NCBI GenBank assembly: GCA_036852015.1
Contig: JAANDG010000580.1
Location: forward strand, 1-64,000
Direction: 5' to 3'
DNA from: Pelodera strongyloides
Taxonomy: Eukaryota; Nematoda; Chromadorea; Rhabditida; Rhabditidae
Length of the DNA: 64,000 bases
The notes below the pieces were generated by a model that was not told the DNA's origin, did not search any database, and saw only the letters and a program-made list of their open reading frames with translations. This document shows positions 40,001-49,114 of the stretch, piece by piece (the first letter of the stretch is position 1; each line of letters starts with the position of its first letter). Made by a program: the position numbers and the translations under genes.

Positions 40001-43000
40001 CCTGTCAAAATAGGTGTTTGAGGGAAACTCCCTGTCAGGAAGGAACAGAGAGGTTTGAATTATGGGTTACTGTGTGTGGTCTGATTGATGACTATCAGCT
40101 GTGAACTGACTGTTATGTCTCAGTCTCATTAAAATGGTCCACTGTATTATGGTCTTCCTTTGTTCCAGGCGCTCGAGTTCGGCCGGTGCCTCATCGTCTG
40201 GCAGGGGAATCCTCTCCATGTCTGCACTCTCGTATTCTGTGGTGCGGGTAGACCAAGAAAATTCTCTCACGTCTCTTAAGCTACAGGTTTGTTGATCTAA
40301 ATCTAAATCAACAATTATATTATGTATGATATATTGTATTAGTGAAGCCTTTCACTTAAATGTATAAGTTCGCAATATCATCCGGAGTTATCTAAACTTC
40401 TGAACCAGAATCCTGAGGTCGTGCGTATTTTTTTGCACTATTTTCTGAGGAGTCGCGTCTCCCAGTTCAGTGCTGTTTTCTGTTGATTAAGATAAAGATT
40501 AAAATACTGTTTTATTTTCAGGATGCAGGCCAGGTGATCCCCGGCGGTGTTGTTGTCGTTGTCAAACAGACGGGACCTCCCCGACTGTGCAAAGCTGATG
40601 AGGTGCAGTTTTGCATAGAAAATATGCAATTTTATGTAGAAAATATTTTATACCGGTTTCTTATTAACTGTATTTAATTATGCCTTATATTTATGTTGGA
40701 TTGTTCAGGTGGGAGAAATTTGTGTGTTTGCACACTCAGCTGGAAACGCTTACTGGGGATTGGAAGGAATGAGCGCGTCGACGTTTAGGGTGAGTCGTCG
40801 TTTTATTTGAGACTTTGAGAAAAGTTCGCGTTTAGGACCGCTTACCATTTTTGCCTCCACTGTCGATCTAGCACCAGTTTATCTGTGTATGAGCCTCTTG
40901 TTTATAACTAAATTGAAACACGCCCCTTTTCAGATTGAACCCCTTGCTGCTGATGACCGACCATTGGGCCCACTGCACTATGTCCGTTCAGGATTGATTG
41001 GATTTATGGCACCGGTTTGTGGAATATTGATTTTTTATGTTGAGATATCGATTGAACTTAGCAGGTTATTGGAGATCAGCCGGCTACGCCGCCGGAGGCC
41101 CCTTTGCATACTTATGAAAAGTCTGTCGTAGATGAAAATCTTGCGAATGAAGACATACATCGTTCTTTTACACGAGAATATTATAATTTGAGCTGCAGCA
41201 CTCTTATATCCAAAGCGGAACAATTTATTCAAATTTTGCTTCCGTAACGTGACTGCTAGCGCATGCTACAGTTGCTCTTTTATATAATAAGAAGGTAGTT
41301 TGTACTTGAGTTGAGTATTTGCTTAGAGCTTGAATCCACCTTATTATATTGAGAAAGTTATTTGGAATTGGAACTTACCGGATGATAGGATGTCATACTT
41401 AAACTTCGGAACTAGAATCATAACGCCATCATATTTGTTTAGGATGGGTTGGTGTTTGTGGTTGGCAAGCGGTGTTCCCAAATGTCGGTGTCAGGACGTC
41501 AACATTCGGCTGATGACATCATTGCAACTGTTCTTGCTGTCGAACCGATGCGATTTGTGTATAGGTACGTGTTTTGACTTTCACGGAAAAATATGGCTTT
41601 CTTTCGTCACTTTTGTGTGGGAAAGTACACTAGGATAGGAAGTGTTTTATCAAGATATGTTGCATATATATTTTTTTACGTTCTATAGATATGATTTTGT
41701 TTGTATCTTGTTAGGAATTTATCCTTTTGCTTGCAGGGGTCGAATTGCCGTCTTCTCAGTGAATGTGCTACGTGATGAGAGGATTGTTATCGTTTGTGAA
41801 CAGAAACCATCGACCACTGAGGAGGATGCTTTCCAGTGGATGAGCAGAGTGTTGCAGGTTAGCCATTCTTTATTTTATTCTGTGATTCGTTCCGGATCTC
41901 ACTTGTACTTTTGTATGTGAGTTTGAACCTTTGCACATCCTCTGTTTTTAAGATTTTATATTTCGAATTGCTTATAAAATGTGATTTAGGCAATTGAATC
42001 GATTCACCAAGTCGGAATTTACTGCCTGGCTCTGGTTCAAGCAAACCAATTGCCAAAGGTCTGTGTGTTGTTTAGATTTTTTCTTGTAAAGTTATTAGAC
42101 AAGTGCAGTAGGTATAATTACCAGCATCCTACCCTTTTGATTATTATTATGGTAATTGTGACTGTTATCTATTATCCGTCCATGTATATTGTTTTATGTA
42201 GTTACTCTGAATTTATTTCTTGAACGGTTGGTAATTCTAGACGCCGCTCGGTGGTATTCACGTGTCGGAGACGCGGTTGCGCTTCCAAAACGGTGAACTC
42301 CATCCGACGACCCTTCTAATGTGTCCACATGGATGTGTGCTGAATTTGCCGAAGCCGAGGTGCGACCATAGTTCTCATTTCTGATAAGATATTAAAATTG
42401 ATGTTTTATGCTAGTTGGTGATTTTGTTCCCACCTAATATAGTATTTCCAAAGAATACTGCAGGTGTATAGGCGTAGTCAACTTCAGAAAACAAAACAGT
42501 ACCTCGCGTAATATATGTTTAATCAGATGTGATCTTGCTTATGATAACCGACATAAACAGTACAATTTCAGAGAACCCCAATCGGATGTCGGCCCGGCAG
42601 CCATGTTTGTCGGAAACATTGTGCAGGGAGTGCGAATGGCTGCGGCCGAAGGAAGGCCATTGGGACAGGATGAAGCGGTGAGATTTGTTAAACAATCACA
42701 GAAAAATTTAATGTAATTTTATTAAATTCTAGATTTACGGTTGTATTCCGTGCTGTACATCTTTGCATATTTCCATATAGTTTTGTTCCTTAATTGTGTG
42801 TGATTCTAAACGTTCTAAGTTTGTGCGTTTTCAGTTCACGCCTCTGTCAGATATTTTACGTCAACGAGCATCACAATCGCCGGACCATGTGTTGTACAGC
42901 TTGGTGACAAATAAGGTAAGTGAAAGGTTTTTGTGCGGTGCGTTATTATTATGAATTCGGTCAGCTTTTTAATACTCTCCTGCAGTTTGCTTAGAATCAG

Positions 43001-46000
43001 TGAGGGATAACTGGTCAGTTTTCTGAGGTTACTGTATACAGTTTTTAGTGGCACGGGAGCTAATTGATGGTAATAGGTACGGTGTTTGCACCTTATGGTC
43101 TTATGTTGCATTGTCAGTATAGATTTGCTGTCAGAACTTTTACATCTATATCTATATTCATTTTTCTTTCCAGACCGTAGAGAACCCGGAAAGTCTAGCT
43201 TGTGCGGCTCTTCTACGTCGCGCCGAGAGGGTATCTGCTCTCTTGACTGAGAAAGCCCGACTGAATCCGGGAGACCATGTGGCCTTGATTTTGCCACCTG
43301 GGCTCGAGCTCATCGTCGCCTTCTTCGGGTGTTTATTAGCAGGTAATCATCACTTTATTCTAGTTTCTAAGTCATTTTGGTTATTTTTGGTGATCCACTG
43401 GCGATGCGAGTGTACTCTTACTAATCTTGTTATTTGAGGAGTTGTTCCCGTGTGTATTCGACCTCCGAACGTGGCGCAGTTGGCAGAAGCTCTGCCCACT
43501 GTGCGTCTGATTGTTGACGTGAGCAAGGCGGTGGCCATTCTGTCGAACCAGACGACGATCAAACTGCTCAAGGTGAGACTTCATCGATTTCTTCCGTTTA
43601 AAGCATTTTTATGCCACCCATGGCCCAGTACGTCTGTGGTCTTTGCGCGCTGAGGCTATCACCATCATGCGACCAGTATCGTACCCGGGCTCAATTGTGT
43701 TGTTTCAGAGCAAAGAAGCGTGTCATCGTGTGGATCAGAAGGTGTGGCCAATGCTTCTCGACCTTGAAGACGCCCCGTCGAGTCTCAAGAGAAAAGGGAC
43801 ATTGGAAAGGGAGGAAGTGATACCCACGGCAACTGCATATATGGTACGATTTTTATAATAACATATTTCTGCGCCTTATCGGTTTTATATCGATAGGATG
43901 TTTTCTGTTGAAGATATTATACAAGGAACGATGTGTATATGAGTGATGTAATTTCTGAAATTTTTAACGAATTATACTTATTTTCAGGACTTTTCGGTAT
44001 CTACAACGGGTCAGCTCTCGGGCATTCAGATGTCCCAGTCCGGAGCTTCAAATCTCTGTAAAAGTCTAAAGGTGAGTAATAGTTGTACTGGGAAGGTGAT
44101 CTACAAGCGACAGACACTTTCTTTTGACTATTTGCACTTCGCTGCTCTTTCTGAATGTTTGTGACACAGACTGCAACAATAGTAGTATATCAAAATTGCG
44201 ACTGATATGACTGATATGGAATATGTTACGTTCAGATTGCGTGTGAACTCTATCCATCAAGACACGTTTCCGTTTGTTTGGATCCTTATTCGGGTCTTGG
44301 ATTGGCATTGTGGATTCTTTCCAGCGTTTATTCAGGTTCGTCTTTTGATTACAATACTTTCTTTGAAACGATATGTTGAGTGCGTCGGGACCTAATAGAC
44401 CTTGTGTAACATAACGATAGTGAAATTGTTTGTAATTGATTTGACTAGTACAAGTATGGCTAAAGCGTACACTAGTACATGTATGGCTAAAGCGTACTGT
44501 AATATGCCTACCAACAATTGCAATTGTACGAGAGTAGTATACTTACTACGATGATGGTGCGAGACTTAACTAGTACGATAGTGGTTTTCTTTTCTTTCAG
44601 GCCACCACACCACCCTGATCCCGCCTTCTGAAGTGGAGCAGAACTCTTCATTGTGGCTACAGACGGTGTCGACCACAAGAACCAGAGACACATTCACATC
44701 TCACTCGGTTGTAGAGACTTGTGTCAATGAGTTGTCCAGTCAAGTACCACAACTCAAGGAAAGAGGAGTCAACTTGTCATGGTGAGTGGTTTTGCACTTA
44801 TTAGTGATCACTACAATACAATGCGACTAAATTGCTCATCTTTCTAGTTATGCTTTCTTATATTTGGCATGGTTCCTTATTGGGTTAGTTTAGCAGTTCA
44901 CTTCTGATCTTGTAAGCGCAAATCATAACCAAATGTGGGACATATGTTTTATGTTTCAGTGTTAGGTCATAATCAGGATAACTCATATACTTGAGTGTCT
45001 TCCTCAATATAGTTGTCTTCACAGCCCATCTTTTCTTTCCAGCCTCCGTACTTGTGTGATCGTGGCCGAGGAGCGTCCCCGGGTGTCGCTCACCTCTGCC
45101 TTCAGCACCCTGTTCTCCCCTCTCGCACTCAACCCCCGATGTGTGTCAACATCGTTTGGATGCCGAGTCAATCCAGCCATCTGTATGCAAGGAGCGAGTG
45201 GGCCGGATCCGGCACAGGTACGCTATGTTAGAATTTGTGTGAACTTGGACAAAGTTTGTCGTTTTGTTCCGTGAGTAACTATGAGCTGATCTGTGAAGCT
45301 ACACAAATGCCAAGTTAAATTCAGTTTTATTTCAGCTGTGGGTGGACGCGCGGTCGTTGCGACATGATCGAGTATCAGTGGTGGGAAAAGGAGCTCCACA
45401 CTCGGTGCCCCTTATAGAGACTGGAAAGGTAGTAATCTGTTGCAGAAGTGTATTCAACAATTCATGAGGGTTAGGTTAGTCTCCCGGTGTCCTCTCATAG
45501 GCCAGTATCCCCTGACGTCATATGTAAGGGACACGACGTCCCAGAATTAGTGCAACTATTGACTTCTTTCATTTCAGCTCTTGGCTGGTGTGAAGGTTGT
45601 GGTGGCTAACCCTGAAACCCGCGGCCTTTGTGCAGATTCCCAGTTGGGAGAGATCTGGGTCAGTAGTCCCCATAATGTGGTCGCCTTTGCGGAGGGAGCC
45701 TCCACCCAACATCAGGATGCTCTGAGGGCCAAGCTCACCACGGGGGATACATCTGCTTGGTAGGTCATTGTACTCTTTTATATTTCTTCTAGAAACGAAA
45801 AAAAGAGGAACAGTTATAAAATGTAGGGAAGAGACAGTAGCGAGAAGCAGGGTCTCGCCACTTGATTTGCACCTTTTGGCACTGAGAACTGTTCAGTACA
45901 TTTGGTTTGTTTAGGTGGGCGCGAACCGGATACCTGGGATTGGTCCGGCAGACGGATTCCGTGACGGAGAATGGTGGTCTTCACGAGGCCGTCTTTGTCG

Positions 46001-46903
46001 TCGGCCCCATCGAGGAGACGCTCACCCTCAGGGGAATGAGATACCATCCGGTCGACATTGAGACTACCATTGTACGGGCACACAAACATGTGAAAGAGAG
46101 GTGATTACATTTTCTACAACTGTGCAACTTATTGGTGACAGTGGTTTTTGCGTGGCTGTTTCTCTTCAGGTGAAAGATTAACAAAGAAATAAATAACGGA
46201 GTACAAATGTACACAATTCGGATTGCAAATGAAAAATTGGGACTTCTGCCGGGCGGGAATCGACCTCGCATTGGCCCGGAAAACAGTAACCGAACGTTTT
46301 CCGGGCCACTGCGTTAACCATAAGCTACCGCACCACCACAATGATAATGATATAAATGTCGCCGTCTTCAAAAGCCGCGAACACGATCGACTACGATCAA
46401 AAATAAAAAATACAGTATAATGTTTTTCTTTGATTTAGCGCTGTGTTCACTTGGAACCACCTGGTCGTTGCTGTTTGTGAGTGTATGGGACCGGAGGGTG
46501 AAGCACTCGACATCATTCCTCAGGTCACGTGTGCTGTACTCGAGGAACACCATCTGATTCTAGGGGTGGGTCTTTTATTTGTTGATGATTTTGGTGTACT
46601 GCATCGGCCTTGTTGCGGTTTGGGAGATTGCGAATCGTACCAGTCGACGTCATATTCATATCGAAAAGTTGTTCGCCTACAGTCTACACGTAACCCACGT
46701 AGAGTTCAATTCTATACCGATGATGGGTCGAAGCTGGCCCCTTACCATACGAGTTGTTATTTTGTTTTAATGTTTAGGTTGTGGTAATAGTCGACCCGCA
46801 TACGGTGCCGTCGAACTGTCGTGGTGAGAAGCAGCGTTCACTTTTGAGGGATCAGTTCCTTCACGATAAACTGGATCCAATCTATGTGGCATATAATATG
46901 TAG
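15015..46903 (+). CDS. dip-2: DIP2 (Disco-interacting protein 2), complete gene, 44 exons
   Basis: DIP2 proteins carry a DMAP1-binding domain and two fatty-acyl-AMP-ligase-like domains (FLDs). They act in diacylglycerol/lipid homeostasis in fungi and animals, and in axon growth, branching and regeneration in worms and flies. I chained 44 exons, all with GT-AG borders and matching phases, giving 5007 nt, divisible by three (about 1668 residues; human DIP2A has 1571). Residues 1-105 or so are the DMAP1-binding domain, FLD1 covers about 420-1078 and FLD2 about 1079-1668. The protein ends DPIYVAYNM, the family's conserved C-terminus. Exon coordinates are in the block entries below. An alternative N-terminus probably starts at 34470. 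The product is certain; small uncertainties remain at the exon 3 donor and exon 7 end. Confidence 0.95.
21134..21356. mobile_element. Inverted-repeat element rich in GGACACC
   Basis: The left arm runs GATAATACACC...CTTGGACACC...CACCATTGGACACC; the right arm is the complement, GGTGTCCAGTGATG...GGGTGTCCAGG...TATTATCC. The arms are about 55 bp with an AT-rich centre. There is no coding capacity. This is a MITE-like element unrelated to the TTAAAG group. Confidence 0.65.
22786..23190 (+). repeat. Hairpin-headed dispersed repeat, copy D, with tRNA-like body
   Basis: Starts TTACCAGCCG with GAAGAGCCCTACGGGCTCTTC and ATCGGCCTTCGGCCGAT hairpins, and ends with a 29-bp tail identical to the end of the 31640-31894 copy (ACAAACTCTTC, then TCCTTTATATAATAAGAT). 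A tRNA-like segment lies at 23006-23090. The structure suggests a SINE or another non-autonomous element. There is no coding. Confidence 0.6.
23006..23090 (+). tRNA. tRNA-like sequence (probable tRNA-derived SINE body or pseudogene)
   Basis: An A-box-like TAGCTCAACAGG and a good B box GGTTCGAATCT are spaced as in a tRNA, and the anticodon-loop position reads CTGTGAA, which would give a GTG (His) anticodon. The acceptor stem pairs poorly, and the variable region is longer than in normal tRNAs. Because it sits inside a dispersed repeat, a functional tRNA gene is unlikely; a SINE promoter region or tRNA pseudogene fits better. Confidence 0.45.
23191..23351. mobile_element. Palindromic element, CAGTAGTGTACCTACG family
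   Basis: A 160-bp inverted repeat from GCAGTAGTGTACCTACGTTG to GTAGGTACAATACTGCTTTAA. The left end lacks the TTAAAG seen on the right, because it directly follows the end of the hairpin-headed repeat at 23190. ATTTGCAT octamers lie in the left arm and near the centre. Its centre resembles that of the 14796 palindrome (ATTTGCATATGAT, ATAGGATACATAGGA), suggesting related families. Confidence 0.75.
28548..31496 (+). CDS. dip-2: DIP2 exons 4-10: charged linker before FLD1
   Basis: Exons 28548-28661, 29128-29235, 29454-29611, 30220-30336, 30546-30653, 31029-31146 and 31441-31496. The linker is Ser/Asp-rich (SSSDDEDSLFGSTGRG), then Gln/His-rich, then Pro-rich (GGLPPRSPLPKPRSGLK). It ends in RVSLKIQQLLNNLQ, the conserved SKIQQLLNTL block that precedes FLD1 in other DIP2 proteins. 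All phases agree (1,1,0,0,0,1,0 at exon ends). Exon 4 has ATG at 28550 in the same frame, so it could also serve as an alternative first exon. The end of exon 7 (TACTAT|GTACTC) is the least certain border. Confidence 0.87.
30865..30985. repeat. Short tandem repeat in DIP2 intron 8
   Basis: Four imperfect copies of a 26-33-bp unit, of the form AACTTTAATAGGCAAACTAC followed by an ACACACGT-like end. Confidence 0.7.
31640..31894 (+). repeat. Hairpin-headed dispersed repeat, copy B
   Basis: Starts TTACCAGACGGCTATCGCC with a GCCGCCTGAGGCGAC hairpin and ends ACAAACTCTTC, TCCTTTATATAATAAGAT. The first 190 bp match copy A (6795-6977) in reverse orientation; the tail matches copy D, and its last 14 bases match copy C. 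Confidence 0.7.
33415..33692 (+). CDS. Small charged ORF pair, possible nested gene or upstream alternative exon
   Basis: ATG at 33415 opens a frame reading MARKKRRGIVVNEVTEERIV... and, further on, KKRRAEE, ending at a GAG|GTGCGA donor at 33523 (36 codons, phase 0). With a 50-nt intron ending in ATAGAG at 33572, it joins in phase 0 to REEEESYWKGDTTMRTVALA..., which runs to a stop at 33690-33692, for about 75 residues in all. The composition (Lys/Arg/Glu-rich, low in stops, richer in GC than the intron) looks coding. It could be a tiny nested gene or the 5' exons of the short DIP2 isoform. No family is recognised, and the intron is inferred, not proven. Confidence 0.33.
34470..35294 (+). CDS. 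dip-2: Alternative first exon of DIP2 (275 residues)
   Basis: The longest open frame in the window: 825 nt from ATG at 34470 to a strong donor GAG|GTGAGA at 35295, ending in phase 0. The next downstream exon (35663, RPKKKPLHEF) is entered in phase 0, exactly like exon 10, so this exon can replace exons 1-10 and give a protein of about 1581 residues without the DMAP1-binding domain. The peptide is highly charged (AAAARKAYERKVREHEYEEE, probably helical), with an internal repeat: EWQKAISTSEDD, VWQKAVTTSSDD, VAWKSLELSCDVS. A His/Ser run (SHSHSHS) follows. The C-terminal part (GTPHFDNPLRDELNAFRGVL) looks folded. If unspliced it would stop at 35405 (311 residues). An internal cassette cannot be excluded, because the frame is open back to 34380. 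Confidence 0.72.
35663..42677 (+). CDS. dip-2: DIP2 exons 11-31: first FLD (fatty-acyl-AMP-ligase-like domain)
   Basis: Exons 35663-35720, 36515-36626, 36880-36983, 37268-37386, 37542-37643, 37756-37848, 37975-38073, 38187-38261, 38584-38677, 38911-39069, 39362-39484, 39604-39715, 40169-40286, 40522-40602, 40709-40789, 40934-41014, 41443-41564, 41737-41857, 41990-42058, 42241-42359 and 42572-42677. Family landmarks in order: RYGTTTPKAVAG (domain start), MCKPGDRVALVYPNTDP, FYGCLLAGVVPVPVEVPLSK, AYIEYSQDREGAVKGV (in place of the canonical adenylate-forming P-loop), DWKREVGLWHAILTSV, SLVVADGANPW, LHYVRSGLIGFM, RQHSADDIIATVLAVEPMRF, GRIAVFSVNVL, IESIHQVGIYCLALVQ and MCPHGCVLNLPKPR. Many exons are multiples of three and phase 0. 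Confidence 0.95.
38311..38491 (-). mobile_element. Palindromic MITE, CCGGCCGG family, copy 1
   Basis: Located in DIP2 intron 18. Runs from TTAAAGCGAAATACAGGCAG to ACCGGCGGTATTTCGCTTTAA, with an internal ATGCAAAT. The asymmetric centre (GTTGTCCACGAT on the right) places it in reverse orientation relative to the copy at 47505. Confidence 0.85.
39789..39884 (+). other. Possible in-frame cassette exon of DIP2
   Basis: Within intron 22, a good acceptor (CTATTTGGCAG, ending 39788) is followed by an open frame that continues exon 22 in phase 2: GVSPVETDTVASFRAPKDRT... The next phase-compatible donor is AGC|GTACTC at 39885, giving 96 nt (32 codons) with no frame change. The stretch is more GC-rich than surrounding intron. 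DIP2 of other animals has no insertion at this point, so it is optional or a chance ORF. Confidence 0.25.
39918..40040. repeat. Three short self-complementary direct repeats
   Basis: GAGGGAGACTCCCTG, GAGGGAAACTCCCTG and GAGGGAAACTCCCTG occur within about 120 bp of DIP2 intron 22. Each can fold as a small hairpin (AGGGA/TCCCT). Confidence 0.7.
41057..41292 (+). repeat. Hairpin-headed dispersed repeat, copy C
   Basis: Located in DIP2 intron 26. Begins around ATCAGCCGGCTACGCCGCCG with a GC-rich hairpin and ends GCTCTTTTATATAATAAGA, the same end as copies B and D. The centre is diverged. Confidence 0.55.
42835..46903 (+). CDS. dip-2: DIP2 exons 32-44: second FLD and C-terminus
   Basis: Exons 42835-42915, 43174-43342, 43439-43572, 43709-43843, 43988-44071, 44236-44335, 44601-44781, 45043-45217, 45336-45428, 45578-45759, 45915-46100, 46439-46565 and 46778-46903 (stop TAG 46901-46903). 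Landmarks: LNPGDHVALILPPGLELIVA, FFGCLLAGVVPVCIRPP, LPTVRLIVDVSKA, DFSVSTTGQLSGIQMSQSG (P-loop position), LDPYSGLGLALWILSSVYSG, VIVAEERPRVSLTSAF, STSFGCRVNPAICMQGASGP, GEIWVSSPHN, WARTGYLGL, GMRYHPVDIETTIVRAHK, FTWNHLVVAVCE, LEEHHLILGVVVIVDPH and LDPIYVAYNM. The match to animal DIP2 is collinear throughout, with no frameshift or missing exon. Confidence 0.95.
44448..44505. repeat. Short direct duplication in DIP2 intron 37
   Basis: ACTAGTACAAGTATGGCTAA and ACTAGTACATGTATGGCTAA, each followed by AGCGTAC, lie next to each other. Confidence 0.75.
46244..46335 (-). tRNA. tRNA-like sequence in DIP2 intron 42
   Basis: Read on the minus strand, an A-box-like TAGCTTATGGTTAACGCAGTGG and a B box GGTCGATTCCCGCC frame a perfect 12-bp stem (GGCCCGGAAAAC pairing with GTTTTCCGGGCC) where the anticodon arm would be. 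The acceptor stem is not convincing. It looks like a tRNA-derived repeat or structured pseudogene, antisense to DIP2, rather than a working tRNA. Confidence 0.4.
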
Positions 46904-47130
46904 AGATGCTATTTGAAATCTAGTCATTTATGTTAGTGTAAGTCTCAAGTATCACAGTTACCTGTGTGTGGGCGAACTCGTCTTTTATCTAACCTATATC
47001 CGGTGATTTGTCGATTAGATATTCTGTATTTCCTTCTTTTTTGTTTAATTGTATTTGCTCTGCCTTTTCTCAGCTCGAAATGACTCAGTGAAACGAAAAT
47101 TCTCGCCAAAGTTTTTTTATATATATTTTC

Positions 47131-47226
47131 TTAAAGCGAATGTAAGCGTAATAGATTGGACAGGTTCTTACTTAGTTAGTGATTTGACCATGTAATAGCT
47201 CAGGTGAAGGTTTACATTCGCTTTAG
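47131..47226. mobile_element. Short TTAAAGCGAATGTAA inverted-repeat element
   Basis: A 96-bp element with terminal inverted repeats TTAAAGCGAATGTAA / TTTACATTCGCTTTA and a non-palindromic interior. It lies about 230 bp after the DIP2 stop. It shares its outer 11 bases (TTAAAGCGAAT) with the larger 52755 element. Confidence 0.7.
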
Positions 47227-47504
47227 GTTTAGGATGCACAGTGACCGATTTAGCGTCGGTAAGAATAGTAATTATTCTTTTTATACTAATGAATGGTAAT
47301 TTGATCTATTTTCCTCTATATATTTCCGTGCCTTTTTCCTTTGCTTATCGTTCAAATGAGCTTTCCGTCAGTTATGTCTACCCTCAGCATTGCCTTCTCT
47401 TTACTATGATACTTTTTATAGGTTGAATTATTAATTAATCAAATTAAACTTTGCTCATTCGCTCATATTTTCCCTTGAGCTAGCCCTGCCATCTTTGTGC
47501 ATCC

Positions 47505-47686
47505 TTAAAGTGAAATACCGGCCGGTTTTTGAAACGCATCGTGGACAACTGAATTTTTACGTATTTATGTTACTTTGCTCGAATTTAGCTCGAATTTTTA
47601 TTCTAATTTATTGTCATTTGCATAGGCTGCATGAGAATGCTGGTGTACTCGATGTGTTTCAGAAAATGGCCGGTATTTCGCTTTAA
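47505..47686 (+). mobile_element. Palindromic MITE, CCGGCCGG family, copy 2
   Basis: Runs from TTAAAGTGAAATACCGGCCG to GGCCGGTATTTCGCTTTAA, with ATTTGCAT inside. The interior reads GTGGACAACTGAATTT...GGTGTACTCGATG, used here to define plus orientation. Confidence 0.88.
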
Positions 47687-47915
47687 ACTATACTATCGAT
47701 TGTACTTTTGCATATTGTACGTCTATTTGACTACATTCTCCGAATAATGCAATTATATTGCCCATCAAATGCATCTCGTTTATCTTGCACAACATAATAT
47801 TATATTAAACACACTAAACTGATTTGATACATTGTCACATATTGAAATACAATCAGTATTCGATTGAACTCACCTAACTGATTTTTGTTTCTTTGGGTTT
47901 TTTTTATGTAATGTC

Positions 47916-48086
47916 TTAAAGCGAAATACTACCCGGTTTTTGAAACACATCGAATACACCAGCATTCTTATGCAGCTTATGCAAATGAGCATAAATTAGA
48001 ATAAAGAATCGATTGAATTAGCATAAATACGTAAGAACTCAGTTGTCCACGATGCGTTTCAAAAACCGGCCGGTATTTCGCTTTAA
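47916..48086 (-). mobile_element. Palindromic MITE, CCGGCCGG family, copy 3
   Basis: Runs from TTAAAGCGAAATACTACCCG to CCGGCCGGTATTTCGCTTTAA, with ATGCAAAT inside. It is in reverse orientation and lies 230 bp from copy 2, so the two form a large inverted pair. Confidence 0.88.
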
Positions 48087-49013
48087 AGTTTTATTTACAT
48101 TTACGATAGTCATTTCCGAGATTTGAGCACCGGTCTTTGTTGATTTTGATAGTCAATATGTTTTTAAAACTTTTAGATTTCTTAAAAAGAAATCTTTCCT
48201 TTGTGATTCGAATATTTGGAAGACAGTATGTTCTTATGAACTTTTGTTTAAGACACTAACTATATGTCGCGTTAGGGACTGCAAGTTATTATGGTTAAAT
48301 ATTAATGGTTTTGTACCTAGCGCAGAACTTACTTTCTTCATGCATATAACGGGCTTTTATTATCAGTTTTGTTTATGTTGCATATGCATGTATCACCTCT
48401 GTCCCTTTACTTACGCTTATTTGTTTTCTGTTATTATTTCAATACTGATTTCCCAGATGCGGGCGTTTTAAAAACTTTGCCTGGATGTATATACAATGTT
48501 TTATTTATATTATATTTCTTGTGTGTTGTGCTCGCTCGCGATTATTCTTGGATAAATTTTTCATTGAAGACTTTTTGGTGACTGGAGCTGTTTGACACAG
48601 TGTTTGGTGTATCTTGCTTTTTTTTGCATTTGTAAAGAAAAGGTATGCGAGGAACTTTAATTCACTCGACAGTTTGTCATTTGGTACCGATGTAAATGAA
48701 ATTAATATATGGTACAATGGATAATCATTAGGCATTAGGTAGGTTACTGTAATATAGACGTTCCTGACGTCGTAAGTTCTCTACCAGAAAATAACAAGTA
48801 ACAGAAGCAAAGTGGCTTTTCGTACTTTAGTCAGAACATAAAAATAGTACGAGAATTGTACGAACAAAGTATGACAGTAGAGTTAGGTGGAAATTGAATA
48901 TTTACCTTTAATATTAGGTGCAATAGCTATACACATCATCAACCAGCATTTCACGAACTATTGTAGAAACAGCAGAGTATAGAGTACTTTTGTGTGAGTT
49001 CTTGTTATTACAG

Positions 49014-49044
49014 ACATTTGTATCGTCATAAACTTGGATAAAAC
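49014..49044 (+). promoter_or_regulatory. IQGAP leader with candidate trans-splice acceptor
   Basis: CTTGTTATTACAG ends at 49013 and is followed by only 31 nt before the start codon. This arrangement fits spliced-leader addition in nematodes and supports the chosen start. Confidence 0.45.
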
Positions 49045-49114
49045 ATGGACTTCGCCGACGAGTCTGTGGTATTCGAGGAGAAGGATTTCGATTCGGTTGA
49101 TGTAAATGATAATG
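49045..49114 (+). CDS. IQGAP exon 1
   Basis: Encodes MDFADESVVFEEKDFDSVDV plus NDN and ends AATG|GTGAGT in phase 1, which fits the phase of exon 2 (57882). The acidic peptide is not conserved enough to prove membership. Evidence is the matched phase, the strong donor, the upstream acceptor with short leader, and the lack of any other partner. An alternative is that the message begins within exon 2 at ATG 57884. Confidence 0.7.

Larger units (their letters stand above)
46904..49044 (+). other. DIP2 3' UTR and DIP2-IQGAP intergenic gap
   Basis: Two kilobases separate the DIP2 stop from the IQGAP start on the same strand. No clear AATAAA was seen in the first 200 bp after the stop. The gap holds three TTAAAG-type elements (47131, 47505, 47916), a fourth following inside IQGAP intron 1. 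The spacing is larger than usual for a nematode operon, but co-transcription cannot be judged from sequence. Confidence 0.5.
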
